DNA of 64,000 nucleotides from assembly GCF_030867095.1 (NCBI RefSeq), contig NC_081826.1, positions 251,328,251 through 251,392,250 of the forward strand, read 5' to 3'. Each line of letters begins with the position of its first letter. Positions within the stretch are counted from its first letter, which is position 1. The DNA comes from Alligator mississippiensis. Its lineage: Eukaryota; Chordata; Crocodylia; Alligatoridae. The notes beneath the pieces were generated by a model. It had not been told where the DNA came from. It searched no databases and was given only the letters and a program-made list of their open reading frames with translations. Shown here in pieces: positions 46,601 through 61,600 of this stretch. The position numbers and the translations under genes are program-made.

Positions 46601-49600
46601 GATCCTAGCCTCCCTAACTGTGAAGTAGTTCTTACAGATGTCTAATCTAAACCTACTCTCCAACAACTTGTGGCTGTTATTCCTTGTTATCCTGGGGGGG
46701 TGCTAGGGGAAACAAGGTCTCCCCCAAACCCTTCTGGTCCCCCCTAGTGAGTTCATAGGCGGTCACCAGGTCTCCCCTCAGCCTTCTCTTGTGAAGGCTG
46801 AACAGGTTCAGGTCCCATAGCCTCCCATTGTAGAGTCTGCCCTGCTGTCCCCGGATCATGCGGGTGGCCCTCCTCTGGACCCTCTCAATGTTGTCCACAT
46901 CCCTCTTGAAGTGGGGTGCCCAGAACTGGACACAGTACTCCAGCTGTGGCCTGACCAGTGTCGGGTAGAGGGGGAGGATCACTTCCTTGGCCCTACTTGA
47001 GATGCACCTGTGGATGCACGATAAGGTCCAGTTAGCCCTGCCGACCGTGACCTCGCATTGTCGGCCCATGTTCATCTTGGAGTCAGTGATGACTCCAAGA
47101 TCCCTTTCTGCCTCTGTGCTCTCAAGAAGGGAGTTTCCCATCTTATAAGTGTGCTGCTGGTTACTACTGCCCAAGTGCAGCACCCTGCACTTGTCAGTAT
47201 TGAAACGCATCCTGTTTTTGTTAGCCCACCCCTGCAACCTATCCAGGTCTTGCTGCAGTCTTTCCCTCCCTACTAGCGTGCCCACCTCACCCCACATTTT
47301 GGTATCATCAGCAAATTTAAACAGGTTGCTCTTCACCCCGTTGTCCAAATCGCTGATAAAGAAATTGAACAGTGCAGGCCCAAGGACCGAGCCCTGGGGG
47401 ACTCCGCTGCCCACTTCCCCCCAGGTCGAATATGACCCGTCCACCACAACCCTCTGAGTACAACCCTTCAGCCAATTTGGAATCCATCTGACCATGTAGA
47501 CATCAATGCCACAGTCGCCTAGTTTTTTAATGTGGATGGGGTGGTCGACAGTGTCAAAGGCCTTGCTGAAGTCCAGAAAGACTACATCCACGGCGACACC
47601 TGCATCCAATGCTTTTGTGACCTGATAGTAAAAGGCAGTCAGGTTTGTCTGACATGACCTGCGCCTGATGAAACCGTGCTGGTGGCCCTTGAGCATCATC
47701 CCTGATGCCTGACCATCACAGATGTGCTACTTGATGATCTTCTCAAAGAGTTTCTCCAGGATTGAGGTAAGACTGACAGGCCTATAGTTGCCTGGGTCCT
47801 CCCTTTTTTAAAGATGGGGACCACATTGGCTATCTTCCAATCATCTGGCACCTGGCCCGAGCACCACGAGCGCTCGTAAAGCTGTGCCAAGGGCCCTGCA
47901 ATAACCCCTTGTAGCTCCCTCAACACCCTGGGGTGGAGAGCATCTGGACCTGCTGATTTGAACATGTCCAGCCCCTCCAGAAGCACTCTAATCTGGTCTT
48001 CCACAACCTTAGATTTTGAGGCGTTCCCCTCGAGTCCGTCTTGAATCACAGTGGGGGAGTCCCGATCCCTGCACAAGAAAACAGAGGTGAAGAATTTGTT
48101 AAAGAGGTCTGCCTTCTCCTGGCGCAGCCACCAGATTGCCCAGTGTATCTTTCAGGGGCCCCACATTTCCCAGTGCCGCCTTCATCCTCCCTATATATTT
48201 GAAAAAGGACTTTTTATTATCTTTGATCTTGGGTGCTAGTCCTAGCTCCATGTCCACCTTAGCTTTCCTAACAGCCCCCCTACAGGCCTGAGCAGTGGAG
48301 GTATACTCCTCTTGGAGATAGCCCCCCACCCTTCCACCGGGTGTACACCGCCTTTTTGGCAACCAGGAATTCCTAGACGTCCTTGGTGAGCCAGGGGGGC
48401 TTTTGGGCACTCTTGCCCCCCCCGTGCTTCTTGTTGGGATCGTCACCCCTTGGGCCCCGAATATTGTCTCCTTAAGGAACGACCACTCATCTTGGGCACT
48501 GAGTTCCCCTGCCCTCAAGAACCCCAGCGCCTCTCCCACCAATCTCCTCAACTCTTTGAAGTTGGCCCTCTTGAAGTCTAGGGCTACTGCCTTGCTGCAG
48601 ACCCTTGTCACCCTGCGCTGGATGATGAATTCCAGCAAGCGATGATTGCTATCACCCAAGTGGTCAAGGACCTGGAGTCCCCTTACCAGATCATCACCTG
48701 TGGCCAGGACCAAGTCCAACAGGGCATTTCTTCTGGTGGGACTGTGCACCTCCTGGGTTAAATGGAGGTCCTGTATCTCGGCCAGGAACCTCCTGGAACA
48801 GTCCGACCTGGCTGACTGCTTCTCCCAGCAGATGTCCAGGTAATTTAGATCACCCATGACAACTACATCCCTTGCCTTAAGTGCCTCTGCAAGCTGGCCC
48901 AAAAATTCCCAGTCCACCTCCTCCCCTTAGTTGGGGGGTCTGTAGTAGACCCCCACCGTTAAATCCCTCTCCCCACATCCCCCTTGTATCTTGACCCAGA
49001 GCACTTCAGGTTGCCCCTCTTCCGACCCCATTTTGCTGGCAGAGGATGTATATTGCTCTTTGACATAGAGTTCCACACCCCCTCCCTTCCTTCCTTCTCT
49101 ATCCTGCCTGTAGAGCCTATAGCCCCTAATACTAACTGCCCAGTCATGGGATGAATCCCACCACGTTTCTGTAAGCACTGTTATGTCTGGGTTTGAACTG
49201 GCTATTCTGAGGGCGAGTTCCTCCTGTTTCTTCCCCATACTACAAGCATTGGTATACAGGCATTTAAGGCCTTGGATAGCTGCGCGTGCCACCCCCCCTA
49301 TTAGGAAGACTATCTGGACCCCTGTTTCTTACCTGGGCGCTCCTTGCATGTGTCACCTGTCTTGCTCGGGTGGTGTCTCCATGTCTTCCTGGGGCCCCCA
49401 CCCTGGCGAGGCTGGTTTAAAGCTCGCCGTTCGAGATCAGCCAACCTGGAAGAGAAGACACGCTTGTCTTTAGGAGAGAGGTGAAGCCCATCCCGCCCCA
49501 GCAAGTCCCTCACCCGAAAGCATGGGTCATTATCTAGGAACCCAAGGCCCGCCTGGCGGCACCAACTCTGTAAGCGCCAGTTGACCTCGCCAATGCAGGC

Positions 49601-52600
49601 CTTGTGTCACCGCCCCCTGCCTAACTCACCGGAAGAAGAGAGGAGAATACCACCTGCGCCCCCATCTCCTTAAGCTTGGCCCCCAGAGCCTCGAAGTCCT
49701 TCATAATGCGGTTAGGGTTGCCCCTGGCCGCGTCATTCGTTCCCACGTGGATGACAACCATGGGGCACTGGTCTGCAGGTCAGATGTAGGCCGGGATCCT
49801 CTCCATGATGTCCCGAACCTGAGCCCCAGTCATGAAGTAGACCTCCCGCATCATGGGGTCAGGCCGGCAGATGGGACCTTCCAGTCCTTGTAGGATGGAG
49901 TCTCCGATGACGAGGACCTGGCGTTTCTTCCTGCTGGTGTTCATTCTCTGCCCGTGGGGAGTGGCATCGTCCCTGCCTGAGGCATTTGCTCTGTCTTCCT
50001 CCATCACAGCTGCCAGGGCCTCAAACCTGTTCCCCAGGTGCACCTGGGGAGCTTCCACCACTCTAGGCAGAACAGAAACTGCGCACAGTGGCACGGTAAG
50101 CTTTCAGACGCTGCTCTTCTGTTTCCTGCTGTGTATTCAAATCAGGAGGTGGGCTTGCATTCCAGGTCCTGCATGAACATATAAAGCAATAATTCTTAAA
50201 CAGGGTGCCATGTCATCTTGGTGTGCTGTGAGCTCCTTTTAAGGGTACCATGCAATATTAGTACTATTAGGCATGCAAATACCTGCACATGATTCACAAG
50301 ATAAACCCAGAGATTTCAAATACAAATCTGTAGTGTCAAAACTGTTCTGACCTCTTATATGGTCTTTCTGAGTTCTTTGCAACAGGAGAATTGCTCTATT
50401 TTTTTCAGCCAAAAATGAGCGAAAGCTAAGAGCTAGCATTTTCTGAAGAGCACCTTGAGTCTGAAAGGTGCCCTGAATCTAATAATATGGTCTCTGCACA
50501 AAAGTATTTTGGTGTGACTAGATAAATGGCAAATAGAGGTATACCGATATGTTGGTCCCATATTGGATTGGTACCGATACGAGGAAAATTGAATTGAGAG
50601 TATTGGCAATTGGCTTTTTTTGGCTCATGGCCAATAATGTGGCCTATAAATAAATGCCACGTGCATGTGCGCAGCCGCAGTGCAGCATGCAGGCAGCCAG
50701 AAGCTCAGCCCGGTAGCATTGAGAGCAGCCAGGTCCAGTGGGTAAGTCTGTGTGGGGAGGGAAGGGGCATGTGGGTGGGGGGCAGATTGAGGTCCCCACA
50801 GTGAGGGAGGGAGTGGGGCTGGGGCAGGGGCAAGGACAGGTGCTGCCCAGCCCAGCAAGGGCATTGGATGAAGCTGTGGCTCCTTCAGGGAACGCAGGGC
50901 AGGGGCAGCTACCGCTGCTATGTACACCCTTGGAGGGCATGCGGTGGGGTGTCTGACACCAGATCTGCGCATGAGACTGGCTCCTACTGCGGGCTGGGGA
51001 TGGTGTTGGCCCGTGCTTGGGGTGGGCAGTGGCAGCGCTGCTGCAGGTTATGGAGGGAAGGGCTGCAGCCATCCCAAAATTTGCTGTAGCCCCCGCAACC
51101 TGACCTCCCAGCACCACTGCCGCCCTCCCTGAGCACAGCCTGACCCAGCCCCTGCTGGGAAGAGCCTGGTGCTGCCCCCGGCCCTAGCCCACAGTAACAG
51201 CTAGCTGTTGCCCTGCACACAGATCCGGAGGACACACGCCCCCCATGCCCTCCTAGGGTACATGCAATGGCGGGAGCCACCCCATCGGATAAGCCACGGC
51301 TCTGTCCTGTACCCTGCCCTGGCTAGACACTGCGTGCCCCAGTGCCAGCCCCACTCCCTCCCTCACTGTGGGGGCCTTGATCTGCACCTCCCCCCATGTC
51401 CATTTCCTCCCTCCCTCCATCCCTTCCCCCACAACAGACTTTGGCTGCCACTCTCCATGCTGCAGGGCTGCATAGTTGCTATTGGATTGATATCAGCTGA
51501 TATGGCTCGTTAAAAATTGGCCATCATTATCGGCCCAAAAAATCTCTATCCGTGCACCCCAGTGGCAAACAAAGATTGGTTAATATAATCATATTAGTGT
51601 GCATATACATACCCTTAACTTTTTTGGCTACAGCTATTGTCATCATAAAGTAGTTGACTTTTTATAGTTCTTAGGGCAGGTGTATATCTTGAGGGTCATA
51701 ACTTTGTACATCAATTTGGGGTAATAGGTAATTAATCCATATGTCATGGGCAGTGCAAAACAAAGTATGTGTACATGCTTGTGAGAGAAGCTGACAAGTA
51801 GGCAGGAAGGGCTTGCATAGTTAATTCTAGCAATAAAAAGACCATCTTGAGGACTGTTCATTTTCTGTATCCAGTGAAAGCTTTTGTGATGAAAGTAAAG
51901 ATGCCAGTGCTACCACTTGGCCCCGTGGCAAGTGGTCTGTGATCAAAGAATGTACTGAGGACAGAATACCAAACATTGAAAGATGCTGTCAACTTGCAGG
52001 AGTTACCAACTGGTAATGAATTCAGATGTATTGCAAAGGAATAAAATGTTTTCATTCCTATTACTAATTCTCTTAATCTATTATGTTTCTGTAAGTTTAA
52101 ATTACTCTGGTTAGTAAAAAGTATGTATAGATTGCAATTAGCCATGTGCTGCTATGTAAAGCAGTGGTTTTCAGCGTTCTTAGACTTGAGGCACCCCTTC
52201 TTAGCTTTTCTTGTTGAGCAGCACCCATTTAAACTAATTTATTATAGTGCTTATTGGCTTTAAGAGGGGCTGAGGAGGAGGAACCAGCAGGGAAGAGTCT
52301 GTGGTGCAGTGGTGAAGAAAGGAGGAGTAGGAGTGGCTGGAAGAGAAAGGCCTGCACTTACCTCCTCAGTGGAGCCTGTGCTTATCCAACTTGTCTTCTG
52401 TCTCCTTGTGGCACCATTCAGAGTCTCTTCTGGCACCCCAGTGTCCCACAGAACTTTGTTTGAGAACCACTGGTGTAGAGAGTTACCCTAGTAAAGATGA
52501 TAAATATCTCCATCAGTTCTCCTCCAGTGTAAGAACAGATAGTTGGGGGGGGTGATGATTATTCTCTTTGAACAAATGTGTGGTGGATCAGTAAGTATTA

Positions 52601-55600
52601 TTGTATCTCTTGTGTTAGCACCAGATAGCACTAAGGGATCATTTAAGCATAATTAACCCTTAAATGGCGTGAAATGCGAAAAAAATATCAGTTCAACTAA
52701 AGTCTAGTTTTATTAATAAAACAAATGTTATCTTAGCAGTTTCTATATACAGAGAGAGAAAAAGCATTTAGTACAATGATCTTGCCCAATCCCAGATGTT
52801 ACTCTGCCCAACAGAGGTGACCAATTTAGTTCCTGAAAGCAGAGGGTGTGTCCTCATCTGGGACAATCCAGGCAGGTGCTGAAGACTAGATTTATGGCAA
52901 CATAGACTTAACTTTCTTATTGCCCGCTTTTATGCTTTTCTTCAACTTCACTCCTCTGACTCTTTACTTGAGGGTACTGTTGACTGGTTTTCCTGCAGTG
53001 GACATGCTGTCCATATTTTATCCTCTCCACATAGTTGTTTGTTTCTACAGACCCATCACATGCACACCTCTTAATTTGGTCTTTTTCTAGTGTCTTAGTC
53101 TGGGCATTGTCCATTGACCTCCTCTTTATCACCTTCCATTAACATATCCAATTGTTTCATCCCTCTGAGTAGTGTCAAGTTCAGTTAATCTGATCTGGTA
53201 ACAAAGTTTTTACTATTTTATGTTAGAAAAACTTTTCACAGTAATAAAAAGGAAAAAATAAAATATGAGCAAGCTCAAGGCCATAAGCTGCCTGTGAGAG
53301 TCTGTACGCTGGAAGAATAGCTCAAGGGCAGCTGTTATTGCAGACACCAGTAAAATGAAAAGTTCACATAATAATGAGGCTATACAAAAAAATTAAACAA
53401 TGGATAAATAAAGCAAAATATAAAAGAAGATTTTAAATAATACTATAATTCACCATTCAGGCAGGTGCAACCTTAAGCATAAGCGTGACAAGCTATCCTA
53501 ACACTTGTATTCTTTAATAGGTCTTCACTAATAGATGAAAAAACTTCTGCGTCAAGCCAAATGAAAGAGTAAGTCCGTTGTATGTCTCTGGTCTTTTGGT
53601 TTGCTAGTTCCTAGTGGACTGTTCTGATAAATTTATTTCTGTAAGTAAGCAATTTTTATTTATTATTTGCTGAGGAATAGAATATAAAGAACTAGGTGTT
53701 CAGTTACAGTTCTTGAAGTAGATTACTTTATTTGTGGTAATATTTTGTTTTTAATAATAATTTTGAGAGAGGGAGTGTGTAATTGAAGGAAGGTTACAGC
53801 AGCCTATTGTCAGTATAAGGTTTATTTGTAGTCCTGACCATTGCTGTGGGATTCAGCAATCCATTTACATTGTATCAGATTATGGAATTCTCTTCACTTT
53901 GTCAAATATTTATAGAATTTCTTGGTGAATGACTAATAAGGAGTAATCTAGTAGATCCATACCAGTTGGTGAAAACAGCTTGCTTGGTCTATGTTGAACA
54001 TTTAATCTTTCAAATTTGTAGATCAGAAGAGAAGAGTGCTCCTGTTCATGAAGATGAAGAGGAAATTGCTCAGGCAGAGGATGAGGAGGAGAATCACGAT
54101 GATCAGCTTCTAGTTCCTCGAGTGAAAGTGGCAGAAGATGGCTCAATTATTCTGGATGAAGAAAGGTACAAGATTCTGTTACAGAATCCATTACAATAAA
54201 TAATTCAGAATTACTGTCAGCCTTCCAGAATGAAACCAGGAGAAATGGCTGGCAGGAATTGCATTATTTGGCTTCTCAACTCCACATAAGAATATTACTT
54301 CCATGTTGTAATATTAGATTGTGAATTTTGCATGATACATTTTTAGAGTGAGGATTTTGTTGATAAATTATTTTAGAGCTCTCCTGGTAAAGAAATTTGA
54401 AGTGGAGCCAGTGGGAAATGAAAAATTCTTTTGTGTGGCTTTGCAAAAGAGTTTTCTGGAAAGTTTAACCATGATTGGACTCTTCACCAAGTTCTATTTA
54501 CTAATTGTCTGTGCTTCATATTATTAACATTCTATAGATATGAATCTAACTGTAATTTAATGAAGCTAATCTCATCAACTCCCCATGTACCTTAGGAGCC
54601 AAACTTAATGAGAATGAACTCCAAGTATGATAGAGAATTTAATTTTCAGGTTTTCAACGAACACTAAATGTACCTTCATTGCTCCTAATTGCACTTAAAA
54701 TATTTTCTGACTTCTCTGTTCTCTTTCAGTTTAACAGTGGAAGTTTTAAGGACTAAAGGGCCAAGTGTAGTAGAAGACAATGATCCTATTTTTGAGCGTG
54801 GCTCTACAACTACCTATTCCAGTTTTAGGAAAAGCATTTACACCAAGCCATGGTCAAATAAAGGTAACATATTCCTAATTTCAGTATTTTGAGTTTGTTG
54901 AAGACTGAGGTGGTCATCCTGTAAAAACTTATGCTTGTATTGCCTGGCACAGTCTAGTAGTTTTGTACATCTCAACAGCTACACTCTTGTGTATGAAGTT
55001 AAGTGTTTGCAGGACTGGGGGGCATGATGAGCAGAAAAAATCCCAGGTGAAATGAGGAACTAGAATTTATTTTAGTGCAAATCCAAAGTGCCAATATGAC
55101 ATAAGGATGAAGATCATTCCAGAATTTGGGGTCATAATGTACAAGCTGGAGACAAAATAACTTGTGCTTCCTAATAATTTCTACATGCAACCCTTATGGA
55201 ATGGTATGAGGAATCCAGGTATTGGATTCTTTTTGGCAGTATATTTGCATGCTCCCTTTCCATCTACCTCCCTCTTTTTGATAAAAAAAAAAATGTACTT
55301 GCCTGCTAGAATTTGGCTGTTTGTTTTCAGCCTGGGTATATGGCACATAACAGCACTGAAAACTAAGAGTGCCTTTGAAAGCCTTTCGATTAAAGAATTA
55401 ATTCCTGATTCTTCTATTTTATTTTTTTTGTTAGAACTATGCTACTTTGTGAATGAAAAAAATATATGTATACCATTTTGTTTCATTTTGCTGTTGTATT
55501 CAGAATGGATAAAATGACCACTGAAAATTCTGTTTAAGTTTTAATCTGGAAGTCTGCAGAACTAATGAGATCATTGTGTTCATTTAACTGTAAAATATGT

Positions 55601-58600
55601 GGGGTTTCACTGACAGTTTAATAAATATATAAATAACATCACTATTTCTCTGCATTTTGCCTCATTAGTAATATTATTACTTAAAACGTAGTAGTAATAC
55701 TAATTGTAAGATGAGATGAAGCAAATATTAAACTAATTGTACCAAATGACTTATCACTCAGGCTTCAGTGCATTGAAAGATAAAGGCTGTAAACTTCAAT
55801 TTAACAGATACTGGCATGTTAGCTTATGATAATCTAGTGTGATATCAGCTCTCTATGTTGGTAGCTGCTGAAAGCTAAAGCGATGCAATATAAGTACCCA
55901 CATGAACATTCATAGAGTCCTCCACACTAGTTTCAGAAGGCTTGACTTGCAACATGATATTTAACAAAATTTGTAAAATATTGGCAACTTGGCTGTAATT
56001 TTGAATCAAGAGTCACTAGGTACAGTTTTAATGGTTCAGCATGTAAGGGAGATCAAACTAGATGACTTAATGGCCCTGTGACAAGATTGGGCCCCAGGGG
56101 CAGCTGTGCCACTCCCTGGTAGCCACGCAGCTCCTGCCCTGCTCCAGCTCCTTGGGTACCCTCCCTTTCCTCTTGCCTGCTATACCTTTGAAATAATTAG
56201 ATTGTGAAAAGGGAGGCTGTCCCAGGGCCCCAGAATGAGCCTTCTTTTATTCTTGGTCCAGCAGGTCCTTCCTGGACCCAGCTGATCTCAGTCTTGCCCT
56301 CATGTATGAAGTGGGCCTGTATGTGCCCCCAGGACCAAATTACCTTAAGGGCTAATCATAGCCACCTTCCACCCCTACAGCCACATCCATGCCTTGCAGA
56401 TGTTACTTTAAATTGTCTGCTGGGCCTGGTGGCCCTGTCTGAGCAACTAATCCACCTAGCCCAGAGTTTCTCAACCTATGGGTCATGACTCAAAACTGGG
56501 TTGCAAGGATATACAAAAGGGTTGCAAAGAAACTTTTAAAAATGGATTCTCCTTTAAAGGAGAAAAATGTGGAAAACCATGACTCTTCCCTTGCAGGCTA
56601 GCAGAATTTCTGCCTGCAGGGGGCTGCTTGGGGCCCTCTGGGATTTGGCTCAAGCCTGCTCTGACTTCAGCTCTCCATTCTCAAGGTCCCTAGTTCCCAT
56701 ACGGTGGCTGTAGCCTTCTCTCAGCCCTTGGCCTTCTGGGCCCCTAACTGCAGCCCAGGCTGGTACTGCTGCTCCAGGCTTCTGCCCACAGGGTCTCTGA
56801 CCCCAGGCCAGACTGTTCCTACTGGTCTTGGCCCTTCCAGCCTCAGCCTGCTCCAGCCCACATTCTCTTGGTCCCTGGCCCCAGGCTTGGCTGCCTGACC
56901 CTGGCTTTTGTTCTCCCAGCCTTAGCCTAATGCAGCACACCAGCCTTGGCCCCCTGGGCCCCTGACTCAACCCCAGGCCAGGCTGAATGCTACTGAGTGC
57001 CTGCCATGCACCCCTCTGTGGCTTCCAGACCTCCCCTGATGGCCACATTTGGTCCACTGATTTTAATAAGAACATAAGCATAACCCTACTGGCTATCTAA
57101 CAAAACTCTCACCACATTAGGTCTTAACTTTGGCAGAAACTCTTTGAATCTATGAACTAATCTATATAATCATAGAAGATTAGGGTTGGGAGTGACCTCA
57201 GGAGGTCATCTAGTCCAACACCCCTGCTCAAAACAGGACCATCACTAACTAGATCATTCCAGCCAGGGCTTTGTCAAGCCTGGATTTAAAAACTTCCAAG
57301 GATGGAGTGTCCACTATCTCTCTAAGTAACTTGTTCCAGTGCTTCATCACCCTCCTAGTGAGAAAGTTCTTCCTAATATCCAACCTAACCTCCCTTGCTG
57401 CAAATTGAGACCATTGCTCCTTGTTCTGTCATCTGTCATCACTGAGAACAGTGTAGCCTCCATCTCTTTAAGCTACCTGAAGGGTGGTTCCAAAGGCTGC
57501 TATCAAATCCCCTCTGTCTTTTCTTCTCCAAACTAAATAAGCCCAGTTTCCTCAGCCTCTGCTCATAATTTATGTGCCCCAGTCCCTGAACCAGAATTGG
57601 ACAGAGTACTCTAGATGTGGCCTCACTAGTGCAGAATAGAGTGGCATAATTACTTCCTTCTATCTGCTGGCAACACTCCTACTAATGCAGCTCAGTATGC
57701 CATTAGCCTTCTTGGCAACAAGTGCACACTGCTGACTCATCCAGTTTATTGTCCACTGTAACCCACAGGACCTTTTCTGCAGAGTTGCTGCTCAGCCACT
57801 TAGCCCCCAGCCTGTACTGGTGCATGGGATTGTTCCATCCTAAGTGCAAGATTTTGCATTTATCCTTCTTGAACTTCATGAGATTTCTTTTGGCCCAATC
57901 CTCCAATTTGTCTAGGTCACTCTGAATCAAAAAAGCTGCTTTACAAGTTAGCTCTGTTTGTCTGAATATATTGGGCATCTGTCATTACTTTTAAAGGTGA
58001 AGTTTTTGGTATGTATAATAAAAAAAAACAACAACTAGTCTTCAGTGCTGCTTTAATTTTTTTTTTTTCCAGAAACTGATATGTTCTTCCTGGCCATCAG
58101 CATGGTAGGAACAGACTTCTCCCTGATTGGTCAGCTGTTTCCTCACAGAGCAAGATCAGAAATTAAGGTAAAAAAATAAAGGAGACAATGAAATAACTAA
58201 AGCAGCTGCTAGCATGTAATTATTTTTTCTAGCTTGTTTGCTTTTTTTCAGTCATCTGTTTGGTGTTAATAACTTTTGATGCTAGATGTTTCTGCAGTAA
58301 AAATATTTCTAGTATGTACGTATAACAAATATTCAAAGTATAGCTCTGTTATGTTTTGATATGATGGGGACCAATTTACCTAGTATAATTTCTTCAAATT
58401 AGTAGAGTACAACTTCATTTTAACAGTTGCAGCAGGAGGAACAGATTTCTTTTTTCATTGTGACTAATTGTATTACAGTGTGAACACTGTTTAATTTTCT
58501 CCCAGTCCCCTGGCAGCTCATTTTAATGAGGTTGTATTCTTAACTAACACTGACTTGATTTTACAGCTTTGTTTTCTGGGCCAAAATTTGCACTAGCTTA

Positions 58601-61600
58601 GTGGTTTTCAAACTGTTCTGTGGAGCCCTGGGGTTCCATGATGGGGCATTAGGGGTTCCGCAGAGAGACAGGGGTAATGGCAAAGTGGGCTGGGAGGCGG
58701 TGTGGCATGGCCATGTCAGGTCCCTTTGCTCTGTGACCGCTCACGTGGCCCACAGAGCCAGGGTAGGGGTTCCATGACAGAAAATGTCATATGAAAGGGT
58801 TTCATGAGTTGAGGAAGGTTTGAAAACCACTGCCATAGCTAAAGCAATAGCTTGCCCAGGTTTGCTGTATTTCAAAACATTTGTTATGCTATATGAAGGC
58901 TGTTCAACAGGCAGCCTGCAGGTTCTATGTCACCTGTAAAAGGTTAAATTGCAGTCCCTGGGCTCCTTCCTGGCTGTCATTTCTGCAACTCCCCCCCCCA
59001 ACGGAGTCTCTCTAGGCTTTCTCTCCCTCCAGCTTTTGTTTCCTGTCCCTGAACCACGGGTTGGGGCAGTGCATCCCCATGGAGCTTGGGAAGCTGAGGA
59101 TGGGCCTAGGGGTGCATGAGTGTGGTGCAGTAGTGGGAGAAGTGCCAGCATGGGCATGCGTTGCAGCTTTTTGTGGGTGGGTGGGGGTCCATGCAATTCT
59201 GAGCCCCCACTAATGTGGCCCTGTAGACATGCAGCCCCTGGCTCTTAGAAGTTGGACAGTCCTGTACTATATAATTTGCTTGATGGAAGATTAATATAAT
59301 TTTTCACCACCCCCAGAACAAGTTTAAACGTGAGGAAAAAACAAATGGATGGAGGATAGACAAAGCCTTCAGTAAGCCTTTTTTAAAAATTAAATGTATA
59401 GTGTTTGTTTGCTTTTCATTTTAGTCAATAAGTTAACAGTGGTATCAGTTGTTTCTGTAACTATTGCTTTGTACTTAAAATTTAGAAACTATGCAAAGCT
59501 GGGAGTAAGAGTTTGATTTCAGGCCCAACTCTCAGTAATTTGGTATATAATATAAAACTGATCATACTGATCTCTAAGGAAATAGAGGGCAAGCTACTTC
59601 AAACAGGTGTTGAGGATATGTTAGTTATCAATTGTAGAGCACTCTGAGACTCTTTAGTTACAATACTATGTATGCATTTTCTATATTACATAGAAGTAAC
59701 GGTATGTCATGGTCCCTAGCACATTGTAGTTCACAATTTGTAGTTGTGGTACAAATTGAATATTCATTGCTGCTTAATCTTTCAAGTGCTTAAATATGCA
59801 AGATTTGTTTTTCATTTCTGTTAAAGCTAAATTACAAAACTTGTGATTTTTTTTTTTTTACTCCTTATTTCTGTATAATTACTGTTGAAAAAATATACAG
59901 AAGGAGCAATTGACTAGGAAGAATATGAAATGTAATGGTTGATCACGGCAATCTCCACTGAACTGTTTATTTCACAAAAGCAGAAACTTAGAGCATTTTA
60001 TCAGCAATGACAACTTTTCTCCCTGTTTTAATTGGACAGAGGAAAAGCGGCCATTTGACTTTGAATTCTTTGCACAGCTGCTTGGGAAAGTTCTAGCAGA
60101 TGAGGAAAAGAGGAAACAAAAGGTGATTAGAAGTCAAAGATCAAAAGAAAAGAAGCCACAAAAAGCTCGGAAAAAGCAAAAAGGTACTTTAAATACTTTT
60201 GCCAGTGTTATTACTCTAGTGAAAGACCATGCTATCCAGGCAGAAGATAGGGTAGGGTTGCACATCAGAGAGTAACTGGTACAGAGAGGTGTAAGCTTTG
60301 TAGGCAATAACTAGTTTATCAGATGCTAAACCTATCCAGGTTACTTTTGGTTCAGTCTCCTTAGTCTGTTTTTCAGTTGACCTGTTAATAATTGAAGAGT
60401 TCTAATTGACCTGTTAATAAATACCTTCACAGGCTATTCATTAATTCATATTAATATTTATCCTCAGGCAGTCAAGGTCCTTCATTTTCGTGTGGATTCT
60501 GTGATTGTTGATTTCTTTAGATGCTTTCCCATCCCCTGTTGCTTGTGCAGGTGCCTCTAAACCTGTGCCGTGCAGCATTTCCCTTATCCCCAGCTGCACT
60601 ATGCAGGCACAGTGAGCCTGATATCAAGGACCCTCTCCCTGATGTCAAGTTTATGGTGCTCAGGGTACTTTAAAGTGGGCAGGCATTCAGCCAGTGCTCA
60701 CAGCTGCAAGCCTGCTTTTTAAAGGTCTGTGGCATTGTGACCCCAGACATCAGGGGAAGGCTCCCCAGTGTTGGGCTCATGGCACCCCAGATGTTTTATA
60801 AAGCACGTATGCATCTATAGAAATGACACCTGTGGTGTGGGAAGCTCCTCTCCCCAACTGCTACTTTCACATTTGGAATGAGTGCAACTGGGGAACAGGC
60901 AACTTCCTGCTTCCAAGCTAATGACCCCTTATCTTTCCCACCCATGTTGATAGTCATGCATTTGGGGTCTGAGGAATTTTATGCTCCTGATACTGCATGA
61001 CCTGTGAAGTATGTGTGGCACAGCAAGCTGTGTAATTTGGGGAATGAGCATAACATTCCTCAGCCCCCAATTGTGTGACTGACTTAATGTCTGCCTGCAA
61101 CCTAAGCATACTTGTTAAGATCATTATGTGAAGACTTGTTGGTAAGGCATGACAGAGAGCCTTGGAAACTAGGGTCTTAAAAATTTGAGTTTTCTTCAGA
61201 TGCTTTATTACAAAGGCTATGGGTATGAGTTACTGGAAATTAGGCTGTTTTGTTTCTGAATGTGGCTATGGAATGAGTTGGGTGTATACTTTAATCCAGT
61301 TATGTTTTTTCCATCCATTACATACAGCTCTTGACACTTATGCTGTATTTTTTTAGATTTGTCTTATAATGGAGCAACACATTTAAAGAATATTAAAATA
61401 ATGCAAATTAAAAACAAGGTTCTTGATTTGTGTGAAGTATGTCAGACATCACCAAGATTTTTATGGTGATTAGGGCTGTTGGTGCCTCAGGTAGCTTGAG
61501 TTAAGCTCTTAAAATATTTAGTTTTTCTCTCTTAAATACAATCTAGTTAGAAGTATGTGAGCTTTAGGTGTTAGAATTAGAATATTATAGAAAATGATTA

